Assembly: GCA_964036045.1 (NCBI GenBank)
Contig: OZ038389.1
Location: 35,544,912-35,608,911, forward strand
Direction: 5' to 3'
Origin: Eutreptiella sp. 'Long Island Sound 2002'
Taxonomy: Eukaryota; Euglenozoa; Euglenophyceae; Eutreptiales; Eutreptiaceae
DNA: 64,000 nt
In this document: in pieces, positions 48,501 to 60,263 of the stretch
Numbering within the stretch: the first letter of the stretch is position 1
Layout: the number at the start of each line of letters is the position of its first letter
Notes under the pieces: model-generated
Told to the model about the DNA's origin: nothing
Seen by the model: the letters and a program-made list of their open reading frames with translations, nothing else
Database searches by the model: none
Made by a program: the position numbers and the translations under genes

Positions 48501-51500
48501 CTTTGCACTGCAAAAAGCCCCTCATATATGGCGATGGGGACACTTTGTACTGCCAAAAAGCCCCTCATATATGGCAATGGGGACACTCTCCACTGCCAAA
48601 AAGCCCCTCATACATGGCCCATCGATGGGGACACCTTGCACTGCCAAAAAGCCCCTCATATACGGCGATGGGGACAGTTTGCACTGCCAAAAAGCCCCTC
48701 ATATATGGCGATGGGGACACCTTGCGCTGCCAAAAAGCCCCTCATACATGGCGATGGGGACACCTTGCACTGCCAAAAAGCCCCTGATATATGGCGATGG
48801 GGACACATTGCACTGCCAAAAAGCCCCTCATACACGGCGATGGGGCCACTTTGCACTGGCAAAAAGCCCCTCATATATGGCGATGGGGACACCTTGCACT
48901 GCCAAAAAGCCCCTCATATACGGCGATGGGGACACCTTGTACTGCCAACCAGCCCCTCATATACGGCGATGGGGACACTTTGCACTGCCAAAAAGCCCCT
49001 CATATATGACGATAGGGACGCTCTGCACTGCCCAAAAGCCCCTCATATATGGCGATGGGGACGCCTTGTACTGCCAAAAAGCCCCTCATATACGGCGATG
49101 GGGACACTTTGCACTTGCGAAAAGCCCCTCATATATGGCGATGGGGACACTTTCCACTGGCAAAAAGCCCCTCATATACGGCGATGGGGACACTTTGTAT
49201 TGCCAAAAAGCCCCTCATATATGGCAATGAGGACACTTTGCATTGGCAAAAAGCCCCTCATATATGGCGATGGGGACACTTTGTACTGCCAAAAAGGCCC
49301 TCATATATGGCGATGAGGACACTTTGCACTGCCAAAAAGCCCCTCATATATGGCAATGGGGACACATTGTACTGCCAACAAGCCCCTCATATACGGCGAT
49401 GGGGACACTTTGCACTGCCAAAAAACCCTTCATATATGGCGATGGGGACATCTTGCACTGCCAAAAAGCCCCTCATATATGGCGATGGGGACACTTTGCA
49501 CTGGCAAAAAGCCCCTCATATATGGCAATGGGGACACTTTGCACTGCCAAAAAGCCCCTCATATATGGCGATGGGGACACTTTGCACTGCCAAAAAGCCC
49601 CTCATATATGGCGATGGGGACACTTTGCATTGCCAAAAAGCCCCTCATAAATGGCGATGGGGAAACTTTGCATTGGCAAAAAGCCCCTCATATGTGGCGA
49701 TGGGGTCACCTTGCACTGCCAAAAAGCACCTCATATATGGCGATGGGGACACTTTGCACTGCCAAAAAGCCCCTCATATATGGCGATGAGGACACTTTGA
49801 ACTGCCAAAAAGCCCCTCATATATGGCGATGGGGACACTTTGCACTGGCAAAAAGCCCCTCATATATGGCAATGGGGACACCTTGCGCTGCCAAAAAGCC
49901 CCTCATATACGGCGATGGGGACACTTTGCACTGCCAAAAAGTCCGTCATATATGCCGATGGGGACACTTTGCACTGCCAAAAAGCCCCTCATATATGGCA
50001 ATGGGGACACTTTGCACTGCCAAAAAGCCCCTCATATATCGCGATGGGGACACTTTGCACTGCCAAAAAGCCCCTCATATATGGCGATGGGGACACTTTG
50101 CATTGCCAAAAAGCCCCTCATAAATGGCGATGGGGAAACTTTGCATTGGCAAAAAGCCCCTCATATGTGGCGATGGGGTCACCTTGCACTGCCAAAAAGC
50201 ACCTCATATATGGCGATGGGGACACTTTGCACTGCCAAAAAGCCCCTCATATATGGCGATGAGGACACTTTGAACTGCCAAAAAGCCCCTCATATATGGC
50301 GATGGGGACACATTGTACTGCCAAAAAGCCCCTCATATATGGCGATGGGGACACTTTGCACTGGCAAAAAGCCCCTCATATATGGCAATGGGGACACCTT
50401 GCGCTGCCAAAAAGCCCCTCATATACGGCGATGGGGACACTTTGCACTGCCAAAAAGTCCGTCATATATGCCGATGGGGACACTTTGCACTGCCAAAAAG
50501 CCCCTCATATATGGCGATGGGGACACTTTGTATTGCCAAAAAGCCCCTCATATATGGCGATGGGGAAACTTTGCATTGGCAAAAAGCCCCTCATATATGG
50601 CGATGAGGACACTTTGCACTGCCAAAAAGCCCCTCATATATGGCGATGGGGACACTTTGCAATGCCAAAAAGCCCCTCATATACGGCGATGGGGACACAT
50701 TGTACTGCCAACAAGCCCCTCATATACGGCGATGGGGGCACTTTGCACTGGCAAAAAGCCCCTCATATAACGCGATGGGGAGACTTTGCACTGGCAAAAA
50801 GCCCCTCATATACGGCGATGGGGACACTTTGTATTGCCAAAAAGCCCCTCGTATATGGCAATGGGGACACTTTGCATCGGCAAAAAGCCCCTCATATATG
50901 GCGATGGGGACACTTTGTACTGCCAAAAAGCCCCTCATATATGGCGATCAGGACACTTTGCACTGCCAAAAACCCAGCATATATGGCGATGGGGACACTT
51001 TGTACTGCCAAAAGCCCCTCATATATGGCAATGGGGACGCTCTGCACTGCCCAAAAGCCCCTCATATATGGCGATGGGGACACCTTGCACTGCCAAAAAG
51101 CCCCTCATATACGGCGATGGGGACACTTTGCACTGCCAAAAAGCCCCTCATATATGACGATGGGGACGCTTTGCACTGCCCAGAAGCCCCTCATATATGG
51201 CGATGGAGACGCTCTGCACTGCCCAAAAGCCCCTCATATATGGCGATGGGGACACGTTGTACTGCCAAAAAGCCCCTCATATACGGCGCTGTGGACACTT
51301 TGCACTGCCAAAAAGCCCCTCATATATGGCGATGGGGACACTTTGCAGTGCCAAAAAGCCCCTCATATACGCCGATGCAGACACTTTGCACTGCCAAAAA
51401 ACCCCTCATATACAGCGATGGGGACACTTTGCACTGGCAAAAAGCCCCTCATATATGGCGATGGGGACACTTTGTACTGGCAAAAAGCCCCTCATATATG

Positions 51501-54500
51501 GCGACGAGGACACTTTGAACTGCCAAAAAGCCCCTCATATATGGCGATGGGGACACATTGTACTGCCCAAAAGCCCCTCATATATGGCGACGAGGACACT
51601 TTGAACTGCCAAAAAGCCCCTCATATATGGCGATGGGGACACATTGTACTGCCCAAAAGCCCCTCATATATGGCGAAGGGGACACTTTGCACTGGCAAAA
51701 GGCCCCTCATATATGGCGATGGGGACACTTCGCAGTGCCAAAAAGCCCCTCATATATGGCGATGGGGACACTTTGCACTGCCAAAAAGCCCCTCATATAC
51801 GGCGATGGGGACACTTTGCACTGCCCAAAAGCCCCTCATATATGGCGATGGGGACACTTTGCACTGCCAAAAAGCCCCTCATATATGGCAATGGGGACAC
51901 TTTGCACTGGCCAAAAGCCCCTCATATGTGGGGATGGGGACACTTTGCACTGCCAAAAAGCCCCTCATACATGGCGATGGGGACACTTTGCACTGCCAAA
52001 AAGCCCCTCATATATGGCGACGGGGACACCTTGCACTGGCAAAAAGCCCCTCATATACGGCGATGGGGACACTGTGCACTGCCCAAAAGCCCCTCATATA
52101 TGGCGATGGGGACACTTTGCACTGCCAAAAAGCCCCTCATATACGACCATGGGGACAGTTTGCACCGCCAAAAAGCCCCACATATATGGCGACGGGGACA
52201 CCTTGCACTGGCAAAAAGCCCCTCATATATGGCGATGGGGACACTTTGCACTGCCAAAAAGCCCCTCATATATGGCGATGGAGACACCTTGCACTGGCAA
52301 AATGCCCCTCATATATGGCGATGGGGACACTTTGCACTGGTAAAAAGCCCCTCATATACGGCGATGGGGACACTTTGCACTGCCCAAAAGCCCCTCATAC
52401 ATGGCGATGGAGATACCTTGCACTGCCAAAAAGCCCTCATATATGGCGATGGGGACACTTTGCACTGGCAAAAAGCCCCTCATATGTGGCAATGGGGACA
52501 CTTTGCACTGCCAAAAAGGACTGCATATACGGCAATGGGGACACTTTGAACTGCCAAAAAGCCCCTCATATATGGCGATGGGGACACCTTGCACTGCCGA
52601 AAAGCCCCTCGTATATAGCGATGTGGACACTTTGCACTGCCAAAAAACCCCTCATATACAGCGATGGGGACACTTTGTATGGCCAAAAAGCCACTCATAT
52701 ATGGCGAAGGGGTCACTTTCCAATGCCAAAAAGCCCCTCACATACGGCGATGGGGACACTGTGCACTGGCAAAAAGCCCCTCATATATGGCGATGGGGAC
52801 ACTTTGTACTGCAAAAAGCCCCTCATATATGGCGATGAGGACACTTTGCACTGCCAAAAAGCCCCTCATATATGGCAATGGGGACACTTTGCACTGGCAA
52901 AAAGCCCGTGATATACGGCGATGGGGACACTTTGCCCGATGGGGACACTTTGCACAGCCAAAAAGCCCCTCATATATGGCGACGGGGACACCTTGCACTG
53001 GCAAAAATCCCCTCATATACGGCGATGGGGACACTTTGCGCGATGGGGACACTTTGCACTGCCAAAAAACCCCTCATATATGGCGATGGGGACACCTTGC
53101 ACTGCCAAAAAGCCCCTCACATATGGCGATGAGGGCACTTTATACTGCCAAAAAGCCCCTCATATATGGCGATGCGGACACTTTGCACTGCCAAAAAGCC
53201 CCTCATATATGGCGATGGGGACACTTTTGCACTGCCAAAAAGCCCCTCATATATGGCGATCGAGACACCTTGCACTGGCAAAAGGCCCCTCATATATGGC
53301 GATGGGGACACTTCGCACTGCCAAAAAGCCCCTCATATATGGCGATAGGGACACTTTGCACTGCCAAAAAGCCCCTCATATACGACGATGGGGAGACTTT
53401 GCACTGCCCAAAAGCCCCTCATATATGGCGATGGGGACACTTTGCACTTCCAAAAAGCCCATCATATATGGCAATGGGGACACTTTGCACTGGCCAAAAG
53501 CCCCTCATATACGGCGATGGGGACACTTTGCACTGCCAAAAAGCCCCTCATATATGGCGACGGGGACACCTTGCACTGGCAAAAAGCCCCTCATATACGG
53601 CGATGGAGACACTTTGCACTGCCCAAAAGCCCCTCATATATGGCGATGAGGACACTTTGCACTGCCAAAAAGCCCCTCATATACGGCCATGGGGACACTT
53701 TGCACTGGCAAAAAGCCCCACATATATGGCAACGGGGACACCTTGCACTGGCAAAAAACCCCTCATATATGGCGATGGGGACACTTTGCACTGCCAAAAA
53801 GCCCCTCATATACGGCGATGGGGACACTTTGCACGGCCCAAAAGCCCCTCATACATGGCGATGGAGATACCTTGCACTGGCAGAAAGCCCCTCATATATG
53901 GCGATGGGGACACTTTGCACTGCCAAAAAGCCCCTCATATATGGCAATGGGGACACTTTGCACTGGCAAAAAGCCCCTGATATACGGCGATGGGGACACT
54001 TTGCCCGATGGGGACACTTTGCACTGCCAAAAAGCCCCTCATACATGGCGATGGGGACACTTTTCACTGCCAAAAAGCCCCTCATATATGGCGGTGGGGA
54101 CACCTTGCACTGGCAAAAAACCCCTCATATATGGAGATGCGGACACTTTGCGCTGCCAAAAAGCCCCTCATATATGGCGATGGGGACACTTTGTACTGCC
54201 AAAAGGCCCCTCATAGATGGCAATGGGGACACTTTGCGCGATGGGGACACTTTGCACTGCCAAAAAGCCCCTCATATATGGCGATGGGGACACCTTGCAC
54301 TGCCAAAAAGCCCCTCATATATGGCGACGAGGTCACTTCGTACTGCCAAAAAGCCCCTCATATATGGCGATGGGGACACTTCGCACTGCCAAAAAGCCCC
54401 TCATATATGGCAATGGGGACACCTTGCACTGCCAAAAAGCCCCTCATATATGGCAATGGGGACACTTCGCACTGCCAAAAAGCCCCTCATATACGGCGAT

Positions 54501-55542
54501 GGGGACACTTTGCACTGCCCAAAAGCCCTTCATATATGCTGATGGGGACACTTTTGCACTGCCAAAAAGCCCCTCATAAATGGCAATGGGGACACTTTGC
54601 ACTCGCCAAAGACCCCTCTTATACGGCGATGGGGACACTTTGCACTGCCAAAAAGCCCCTCATATATGGCAATGGGGACACCTTGCACTACCAAAAAGCC
54701 CCTCATATACGGCGATGGGGACACTTTGCACTGCCAAAAAGCCCCTCATATATGGCGATGGGGACACTTTGCACTGGCAAAAGGCCCCACATATACGGCG
54801 ATGGGGACACATTGTACTGCCAACAAGCCCCTCATATATGGCGATGGGGACACTTTGCACTGCCCAAAAGCCCCTCATATATGGCCCTGGGGACACTTTG
54901 CAATGCCAAGAAGCCCCTCATACATGGCGACGGGGACACCTTGCACTGGCAAAAAGCCCCTCATATATGGCGATAGGGACACTTTGCACTGCCAAAAAGC
55001 CCCTCATATATGGCCACGGGGACACTTTGTATTGCCAAAAAGCCCCTCATATATGGCGATAGGGACACTTTGCACTGCCAAAAAGCCCCTCATATATGGC
55101 CATGGGGACACTTTAGATTGCCAAAAAGCCCCTCGTATATGGCGATGGGGACACTTTGCACTGCCAAAAGGCCCCTCATATACGGCCATGGGGACACTTT
55201 GCACTGCCAAGAAGCCCCTCATATATGGCGATGGAGACACCTTGCACTGGCAAAAGACCCCTCATATATGGCGATGGGGACACTTTGCACCGCCAAAAAG
55301 CCCCTCATATACGGCGATGGGGACACTTTGCACTGCCCAAAAGCCCCTCATATATGGCGATGGAGACACCTTGCACTGGCAGAAAGCCCCTCATATATGG
55401 CGATGGGGACACTTTGTACTTTCAAAAAGCCCCTCATATATGGCGATGGGGACACCTTGCACTGGCAACAAGCCCCTCATATACGGCGATGGGGACACTT
55501 TGCACTGGCAAAAAGCCCCTCATATATGGCGATGGGGACACC
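33512..55542. repeat. 43-bp satellite array, about 512 units
   Basis: Head-to-tail 43-base units. The usual unit has GCGATGGGGACACTTTGCAC, then TGCCAAAAAGCCCC, then TCATATATG. Common variants are CATATACGG for CATATATGG, ACCTTGCAC for ACTTTGCAC, GGCAAAA for GCCAAAA and TTGTACTG for TTGCACTG. Because 43 is not a multiple of 3 and the usual unit has no plus-strand stop, all three plus frames stay open for hundreds of codons and repeat the same 43 residues. I do not treat these frames as genes. The minus strand has a TGA in most units. Block duplications of 12, 15, 23, 29 and 30 units are visible. Partial units occur near 52930, 53040 and 54005. Confidence 0.97.
45421..45620. other. Assembly gap (200 N)
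   Basis: Exactly 200 unknown bases inside the array, so the gap is probably of arbitrary size and the true array length is unknown. Confidence 0.95.
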
Positions 55543-56600
55543 AACTTCCTTTTTCTATCCGGTTCGCTTCGTGTACCAGGGGTTAGCCGCTATGTACACC
55601 GCGCTAAGGAGGGACCGGCGTCCGCCCCTCCGGTTCACTCCCTGGTTGCCCTGCCGTGGCCGCCGCACCCGCTAAGCGGGGGCGGCGGCGTACTCCTCCC
55701 GGGGGGTTGGGGTTCCCCGCGCTCTGTCTCGTGCGCGCCCTAGGCCCTCGCGGGCGGCCCATCCGACCGTCATGCGCCGCCCGTGGCCGGCCGTGCCATT
55801 CTGGGGGGGTGGGCTACTTTCGGCGTCGCCTGTGTACCCCCCAGGGGCCGTGTGCCCGCTGGGGCGGGGTATGGGTAGCCTCCTTGGGCCCTTTGCGCCT
55901 CTCCCGCGGCCTCGGACGGCGGTGTTGCCCCCCCTTGGGGTCGTGGGTCCGCTGGTGGGGGGTAGGCCTGGCCCCCCCGGGATTCCCGCCCTGTGGGCCC
56001 CCTTGCCCGCCCGGGTTCGATGTCGTACCAGACCAGGCCCGCTCCCCCGGCCACGGAACCGTGCTCCGGCCCCTGCCTTTCCCCCTGCCCTCCCTGGCGT
56101 CCCCGGGGGTGGGGGGAGTGCTGGGTTTGGGGCCTGTGGGCTGTTCCCCCCCCTCCCTGCGCGCTTGTTTCCGGCGCCCCCTCCGTGGGTGCTCTCCGCG
56201 TTGTTCTCGTTGTCGTCGTCGCAGCGGCCGTCTTCGTGGTTCTCATCGTCCTCGCAGCCGGCGCCTTCATCCCAGCTGCCCCGTGCGCGGCGCCCTGCCA
56301 CCCGTGGGGGCCACAGGCACCGACACCGCTTTGGGGCTCGTCCTGCCCTTCCGGCGGTGGCCTGTCCCGCGTCCCGCGCGCCGCTTGTGCCGCCCGCGAC
56401 GCCGGCTTGGCCGCCGGGGTCGTACAGCCCGTGGCGAGCCAACTCTACAGTGCCCCTGCCGCTGCGCGCCTCTCTTGTGGCGGGAGCCGGCGGGTCCCGG
56501 GGCGCGACATGGACCGCCCCCGCTCCACCGGCAGGCACGCCGTCGGCGCCCCTGTCGGCCCGTGCCCGGTATGGCCCCGCTCGCAGCATCTGGCGACCCC
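55543..56600. other. GC-rich stretch without a recognisable gene
   Basis: It begins where the satellite ends. Very high GC and Pro/Arg/Gly/Ala-rich translations in several frames on both strands make the long open frames here uninformative. No RT or protease motif of an LTR element is seen, and no rRNA feature. Confidence 0.5.
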
Positions 56601-57599
56601 GCGGTTCCATGCCCTGCACCACTGGCACGCGAGGGCCCCATGCAGCGGACATACTCCTCTTCCCGTCTGTACCGAGTGCGAATGTTCGAAAGCGAAACAC
56701 AGTACGAGCGCAGACCAAGGGATGACATCACACCCGCTGATTCCCAAAATGGTGGACAACGTGATCTACTTGGACTTCACGAAAATGCCGAAGTACTCCG
56801 GATCCGATTTTGCGCTCCTGGTAACGTGTAGTTTGAGTCGCTACACAAGATTTTTTCCTATGACGAAACGATGTAACGGAGAAACTGTACTGAAGGAGCT
56901 GTTCAAAGGATGGATCCAAGTTTATGGACTAGCGAAACTGGTACACAGCGACAGAGACATCGGATTTACCTCGGATTTATTGACGAAGATACGGAACCGT
57001 GAACACAGAAGGACACCGAGGGAAGTCGACGACGAATTACCATGAAGGAGACCTGGTACTGGTACACCATTCGCGAGTTCCGCGGTGGAAGAGGAACGAC
57101 TTGGACTTGCCATACTTCGGGCCGTACCTGATTACAGAAGTTGGAAAGACCACAGTCACGGTGAAAGCAAGTCTGAGTGTGGGAGGGTTTGTAGACGTAG
57201 GCTACAATCAGATAAAGTGCGGCACAGCTGTAGAGAATGAAGACCTGGAAGCGTGGGAAGCGTTGGCGCTGGAGGCGGAGCAGTCCAAGGCGGCAGCCGA
57301 AGAAGACGAGCCGGAAGGAGGGCTGGATGCCGATGCCGAAGAAGAGTCAAGTCCTGGGATGAACGACGAAGAAATGAAGAAACTAGACTGCTACAAGGTG
57401 GAATCAATCTTACAACACAAGTACAAGCAAGGATGGAGGTTCCTGAAAAAGATGGGCCAACAACGAGGTCAGGGACAGCAATTGGGAACCCGGGAGTGCT
57501 TTCGTACTGGACAATGGAAACGTGACGCAGGAATTCGTGCGATACTGCAAGCTACACGACCTAAGAGGCATCCTGGAAACCGCCCAAAAACTAGCATAA
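56600..57599 (+). pseudogene. Chromovirus (Ty3-type) integrase and chromodomain, degenerate
   Basis: The integrase inserts LTR-element DNA, and the chromodomain steers it to marked chromatin. A possible His/Cys zinc module lies at about 56620-56700 (ALHHWH, then CTECECSK). The catalytic core follows with Asp in YLDFTKMP (56773-56775) and Asp in VHSDRD (56950-56952). Sequence then jumps at about 57000-57040, losing the part with the third acidic residue. The C-terminal GPY/F module is clear (GDLVLVHH, PYFGPYLI, about 57045-57230). An acidic linker leads to a chromodomain (CYKVESILQHKYKQGWRFL near 57388-57446). It continues after a one-base frame shift near 57450 with NWEPGSAF and EFVRYCKLHDL to TAA at 57597-57599. 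The internal deletion and the frame shift make this copy inactive. Confidence 0.75.
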
Positions 57600-59815
57600 C
57601 GGAAAGAAGAAAGGGCGCAAAGAAGGAAAGAGAAGAGGAAAGAGAGCGGAAAAGAATAGAAGCATATCGTGGTCCCTTCGGGAACATCGCCATGCTGGAA
57701 GAGATATCCTACCCCTCTCCCAAAGCGACGGCTATGGAGCACTTTGACAGTAGCCGCCGTTTCTTGAAGTCGCCTGGTCTCCTCAGTCGCGAAGACTGCC
57801 GCAGCCCAAGCAGCTGCCCCTACGGCGGTTGCTGCGTTCCGACGTTGCCTGCCCACCGGCAAAACGAGATGGCCAGATGGGACTTGCTGAGGCGGTGGGC
57901 CTAAGGGGCAAGGCTGAGGGCGAGGACTAGGAGGAGGGGTTGATGGGAGCACCTTCTGAGGAGCAGGGGGGACGAACGTCGAAGGCGGCGGAGGCAACCG
58001 AGCAAGGGCGCCCTGTTTGGCAGCCACCGCGGGAGCGGGCGGGCTGTCACTGACGGGGATCACCACTTCCGTCGCGACCTCCTCCTCCCAGTGGAACCCC
58101 GGTATCCGCGTGAATGGGAGGAATCCCACTGGCGGGACGTGCTGGAAGTGGAGTCCCGGCGTTGTAGGGTCCACGGGGGGGTTGCTGAAAAACCCCGGGT
58201 GTTCAGGGGGAGGCCCGAACAACCTCGAGGTGGGGGTGCTGGGCCGCAACAGTCTATCAAGACGGTGGGCCCGCGTGTAAACGGCCGGGGGAGGAGAGGG
58301 CTGAGCCACGAAAGCCTAGCCTCCCCTCCCCCTAGCGAACCGGCAGGGCTGTTGCTTTGGCTTAACCATGACTAAAAGAAGAAAACAACAAGAGAGAGAA
58401 AAGGACCGGAAATACGATAGGAGTTGTTTATTGAGAATAAGCGGCAGAAGCTAAGACTACGCGGAAAACCAGTGCGCGCGCGCGAAGCTGTCAGACGGAC
58501 TATGATAAGAAAGAGAAGAAACCTTAGTGTAAAAAGGCTAGCTGTAAACTGTCTGTTTGTTTGTGGCTGTGAAAACTGTTCTGACCTATAAAGAAAGGTG
58601 ACTTGGAACTATCTGACCTGTCTGACTTCACCTGAACGCGCCCTGGGTTATAGATAACCGGAGGTAGTGAACTCTAATACCCTGAGATAAGGTTTGTATG
58701 GCACCGCTAAGCTGGCAGTACCGCAGTGGCCTGAAGGTTGTCTACGTGCACGTTGAGAAGACAAGCAAGACCAACAGCGAAACAACACGAGTGCAGGAGT
58801 TGGGGGGTCATCCCGAACGTGCGTTCCTGTACAAGCGGCGAGCATGTGAGACGAGACACTACGCAAGGATGAGAATAAGATGCAGGCCTAGCACAGCAAG
58901 CACAGCGTGAGCAAGAACGACCACGTGAGAAGGACGCCTTGTTGGTCGTGTTTTGGGTCACAGGAGCACCTTCATCAACACCGCAAACGGCCAGACTATG
59001 AAGAACCACCTCTTCTCAATGACAAGTTGCAGAACTATAGAGAGAGAGGTACGTCGAGACCGAAGTGCACAGGAGGAGGCTAAGGCGAAGACGTGAAGTG
59101 TGAAGTGTGAAGACGATGGTGACAAAGACGTCCCTGAGAAAGTAAGCCTATGCGCTAAAGCAAGGTCAGGAAGGAGAGCGAATGCACGCGTCGCCTGAGT
59201 GGGTTAAGGAGAGAGGAGCCAATGGGCATGATCGGAGCCTCGCAGACGACTACACCTTTGACCACCCTAAAGCGTTAACGCGCTCGTTGGAAGGAACACG
59301 ACAAGGACCTCGGAAAGAAGTACCAGCGAAGCCTGTCTTTAGCGCCTGAGAATGGACGCCGGAAATTAAGCTCACCATTGAGTTGCTTGTGTAGCACGCT
59401 GATGATGAAGAGAAGTTGTCCATGTTGAGGGATGTTGAAGTCCGAGGCATTGAGTACCTGAGATAAAAGGGCGAAGAGTGGGAGAAAGCCTTCAACGCCA
59501 AAGCCTGTCTGCAAAGCCTATCAAAGAACGCTAGATCTGACGACGCCACTGCATGTAATGGAGGGAGAACTCTCAAACGCCTGGAATGGTTGAACGATAC
59601 GATCTCTTGGTGCACCCCTCCAACGTCAACGCATTCGTCAACGTTTCGTCGAGGGGGGAGTGAAATCGGACGCGAGGACCTTCAATCTCATAAAAGGTGA
59701 TGCAAAAGAAAGCTGATTGTAAACGCCCGCAGAGCACATGCTAAAGCATGACATGATGACATGCATGACATGATGATGATGCTACTAGTCATGAGCATGT
59801 GGGCGACGCTCCCCT
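57600..59815. other. Non-coding tail between chromovirus pol and TR-2
   Basis: No gene that I can support. A purine run GAGGGGGGAG at 59651-59660 directly followed by TGAAATCGG looks like a polypurine tract and the first bases of a 3' LTR. Short ATGACATG repeats lie at 59745-59779. Confidence 0.4.
59651..59815 (+). repeat. Possible polypurine tract and start of a 3' LTR
   Basis: GAGGGGGGAG then TG is the usual junction upstream of a Ty3-type 3' LTR. The putative LTR would be cut at 59816 by the end of TR-2. No second LTR copy is visible in the window. Confidence 0.3.
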
Positions 59816-59915
59816 GGTTCAAACCGGCTGTCGGTCGCAGGGCAGTCAAATGCAGCACATAAGCAAGCACAGGACGAACATGCATTGCATTCCACATGCA
59901 CACCAAGCTGCCAAC
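59816..59915 (-). repeat. Terminal repeat B2 of TR-2
   Basis: 100 bases, 95 of them identical to B1 (60141-60240), without gaps; both start GGTTCAAACCGGCTGTCGG on the plus strand and end AAGCTGCCAAC. Confidence 0.9.
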
Positions 59916-59997
59916 GTCAAATATCCCAGACTGCCTGGGTGCGACGTCCCGTGCCAGTGTACGCACCGAAAAGACAAAATCTCCGGGAGGCTGGGCG

Positions 59998-60146
59998 GGC
60001 CTGTCTGCTCATGTAAAAATGAAAAGCAGACTGCACAGTGCAAAGGGAGCAACCTGCAGTCTAGAACTATGGTCAAGGCGGATATTGCTGTTGTTCCTGC
60101 TAGCGACAGCCTCCATCGGAACTTCAATACAGCGTACAGGGGTTCA
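59998..60146 (-). repeat. Terminal repeat A2 of TR-2
   Basis: Matches A1 at 28350-28496. It lies between B1 and B2, with about 80 further bases before B2. Confidence 0.85.
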
Positions 60147-60240
60147 AACCGGCTGTCGGCCGCACGGCAGTCAAATGCAGCACATAAGCAAGCAGAGGAC
60201 GAACAGGCATTGCATTCCACATGCAGACCAAGCTGCCAAC
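60141..60240 (-). repeat. Terminal repeat B1 of TR-2
   Basis: Direct repeat partner of B2, 325 bases away, placed just after the end of the pol frame. Confidence 0.9.
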
Positions 60241-60263
60241 CCTTATACGAGCGAATGCGAGGA

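Noticed and set aside
33073-52911. Very long plus-strand open frames (up to about 960 codons) across the satellite
   Set aside because: They are a by-product of a 43-base repeat without plus-strand stops. All three frames give the same peptide and no protein family is recognisable.
33512-55542. CRISPR array
   Set aside because: Units are contiguous 43-base repeats with no distinct spacers, in a eukaryotic context.
55543-56600. rDNA or ITS origin of the GC-rich stretch
   Set aside because: I could find no conserved rRNA words.
55672-56718. Long minus-strand Gly/Arg/Ala-rich frame in the GC-rich stretch
   Set aside because: Several frames on both strands are open here because of GC content; there are no motifs, and integrase is on the plus strand at its edge.
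57410-58309. Minus-strand Pro-rich frame of 299 codons downstream of the chromovirus
   Set aside because: It starts only at GTG, just after a TAG, overlaps the chromodomain on the other strand at its end, and has only low-complexity content.
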